The position numbers were made by a program, and so were the translations under genes. The notes beneath the pieces are model-generated. The model was not told the DNA's origin, searched no databases, and saw only the letters and a program-made list of their open reading frames with translations. DNA of 64,000 nucleotides from an uncultured Opitutia bacterium (lineage in GTDB: Bacteria; Verrucomicrobiota; Verrucomicrobiia; Opitutales; Opitutaceae). The stretch spans positions 56,881-120,880 of the forward strand of contig CAIUWA010000022.1 of the NCBI GenBank assembly GCA_903902745.1. The letters run 5' to 3'. Position 1 is the first letter of the stretch, and each line of letters begins with the position of its first letter. Positions 62,513 to 64,000 of this stretch are shown here, piece after piece.

Positions 62513-64000
62513 TCAGCTCGTTTGTTCGAGGGGTAGGTCGTGGAGCTTTAGCTCGGGGTTTTTCTCCACGAAATATCGCATCGTCCACTCGTTCGGAAAC
62601 AGCACGACGGGTTGGTCGAACTTGTCGGTGCCGAAGCTGACGCCGGTGGCGACGATGAGGGACGACGGGTTCTTCAGCGACGGATGGGGATCCAACCACT
62701 TCAGCAAGGTCCACGGCGTGGGTGTGAGCCGCGACTCGGCGCTATACTCGGCCTGCAGGCGCCATTGCACGACTTCGAACTGCAGAGGGCCGACGGCGGC
62801 GAGGAGCGTCGCGCCGGGCGGGGCGTTGCGCGCGGTGAAGGACTGGACGACACCTTCCTGGAGGAGCTGCTCGAGTCCGGCGCGGTATTTTTTGGCGTCG
62901 GCGGAGGTCGGGTTGGAAATGTAGGTGAAGACCTCTGGCGGAAAGCGCGGGATCTCGTCATAGACGATCGACTTGTCCTCGGTGAGCGTGTCGCCGATGC
63001 CGAACTCGCTGTGGCCGACGAGGCCGATGACGTCGCCCGGCCAGGCCTCGTCGACGGTCTCGCGTTCCTGGCCGAAGAGCTTGTGGGACGAGGAGAGGCG
63101 AACGGTTTTGCCGGTGCGCTGGTGCGTGACCATCATGTCGCGCGTGAACTTGCCCGAGCAGATGCGGACGAACGCGATACGGTCGCGGTGCTTCGGATCC
63201 ATGTTGGCCTGGATCTTGAAGACGAAAGCGGAAAACCGCTCGTACCCTACGGGCACGATCGAAGTATCAAGTAACAAGGGTGAAGTAACAAGGGAGTCTG
63301 CGGCTTCGCCGCTGTTGCTGAAATTTTCTTGGGACTTGTTACTTGCTACTTGGGACTTAACCGCAGCGTTGCGATGCGGTTGGGGCGGGACTGAATCGTG
63401 GAGGAAGCCATCGAGGAGCAACTGGATGCCGAAGTTGTTTACGGCGCTGCCGAAGTAGACGGGGGTCTGCTGGCCGGCGCGGATGGCGGCGAGGTCGAAG
63501 GGGTGGCCGGCGCCGTCGAGCATCGCGAGCTGGTCCTTTACCTCGCCGAAGGTGTAGTCGTCGAGTTTTTCGCGGACGATGGCGTCGTCGAGGGAGGAGA
63601 CATTGACGGGGGCCTGGAACTTGCCGCCGGGGACGCGCTCGAAGAGGTGGACCTCGCGGGAGCGGCGGTCGAACACGCCCTTGAACGACGGGCCGTTGCC
63701 GAGCGGCCAGATGACGGGTGACGACTGGAGCCCGAGCACGTTCTCGAGCTCGTCGAGGAGTTCGATCGGGCTGCGAGTGGGCCGGTCGCACTTGTTCATG
63801 AACGTGAAGATCGGCACGCCGCGGCGGCGACAGATCTCGAAGAGCTTGCGGGTCTGGGCCTCGACGCCCTTGGCGGCGTCGATGACCATCACGACGGCAT
63901 CCACGGCGGTGAGCACGCGGTAGGTATCCTCGGAGAAATCCTTGTGGCCGGGGGTGTCGAGCAGGTTGACGGCGAAGCCGGCGTAATCGAACTGGAGGAC
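62513..64000 (-). CDS. prfC: Peptide chain release factor 3, 5' end outside the window
   Basis: GTPase that recycles RF1/RF2 from the ribosome. The gene runs off the window: the visible part opens with VLQFDYAGFAVNLLDTPGHKDF and YRVLTAVDAVVMVIDAAKGVE (G3 DTPGH) and continues through TFMNKCDR (G4 NKCD). Domain II includes FVFKIQANMDPKHRDRIAFVR, and the C-terminal region GPLQFEVVQWRLQAEY is typical. Between PPQPHRNAAV and GYERFSAF about 33 extra residues are encoded by a fold-back TACTTG/CAAGTA repeat (63258-63360) that keeps the frame. Confidence 0.95.
   Translation of the reverse strand, partial: VLQFDYAGFAVNLLDTPGHKDFSEDTYRVLTAVDAVVMVIDAAKGVEAQTRKLFEICRRRGVPIFTFMNKCDRPTRSPIELLDELENVLGLQSSPVIWPLGNGPSFKGVFDRRSREVHLFERVPGGKFQAPVNVSSLDDAIVREKLDDYTFGEVKDQLAMLDGAGHPFDLAAIRAGQQTPVYFGSAVNNFGIQLLLDGFLHDSVPPQPHRNAAVKSQVASNKSQENFSNSGEAADSLVTSPLLLDTSIVPVGYERFSAFVFKIQANMDPKHRDRIAFVRICSGKFTRDMMVTHQRTGKTVRLSSSHKLFGQERETVDEAWPGDVIGLVGHSEFGIGDTLTEDKSIVYDEIPRFPPEVFTYISNPTSADAKKYRAGLEQLLQEGVVQSFTARNAPPGATLLAAVGPLQFEVVQWRLQAEYSAESRLTPTPWTLLKWLDPHPSLKNPSSLIVATGVSFGTDKFDQPVVLFPNEWTMRYFVEKNPELKLHDLPLEQTS

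Overview
The window reads as one piece of a high-GC Gram-negative chromosome. The best taxonomic guess is the Opitutaceae branch of Verrucomicrobiota. This is inferred from the mix of genes (outer-membrane and LPS-related proteins, a PEP-CTERM protein, a GAF-PilB ATPase, a Lys/Ala-rich DksA relative, a plant/cyanobacterial-like IspH) and from many long palindromic intergenic repeats. No rRNA or tRNA gene, CRISPR array or integrase gene was seen.

Layout. 0-10 kb: a receiver-only response regulator, a frameshifted ParA, two unknown proteins, a PagL-like lipid A deacylase, a beta-barrel-like protein, IspH and a TPR lipoprotein. 10-20 kb: alaS, then a signalling cluster holding a wrecked sensor-kinase locus between ~820-bp inverted repeats, a receiver protein and a five-PAS hybrid kinase. 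20-26 kb: leuB, a metallo-hydrolase, ribD and rdgB, then a truncated membrane protein fused to a truncated NarL-type regulator with its kinase. 26-36 kb: metG, menF-menD, pilB, yraN, zwf-opcA. 37-49 kb: PEP-CTERM protein, metallopeptidase, tyrS, peroxiredoxin, acnA, a STAS/SpoIIE phosphatase pair, an SGNH esterase, trpB and a four-helix-bundle protein. 49-60 kb: yicC, lspA-dksA-like-ileS, hemG-hemE-hemF, a His-rich membrane protein and dacF-like. 60.6-62.4 kb: lower-GC integron gene cassettes. 62.5-64 kb: prfC, cut by the window end.

Most genes are housekeeping: aminoacyl-tRNA synthetases, late haem synthesis, menaquinone entry, oxidative pentose phosphate, aconitase, lipoprotein maturation and wall trimming. 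Three things stand out. First, 60.6-62.4 kb is a small array of gene cassettes with two attC-like sites. The 7-base boxes at each cassette's two ends are exact reverse complements, as expected for excisable cassettes, and no integrase is in view. Second, several loci carry rearrangement scars: the inverted kinase locus, the regulator/membrane-protein junction, and the parA frameshift. Third, sequence resembling the palindromic repeat families between genes also sits in frame inside conserved enzymes (prfC, hemF, alaS, perhaps menF).

All calls come from reading the sequence and recalling family motifs. No search or alignment program was run. Identity and GC statements are by eye.
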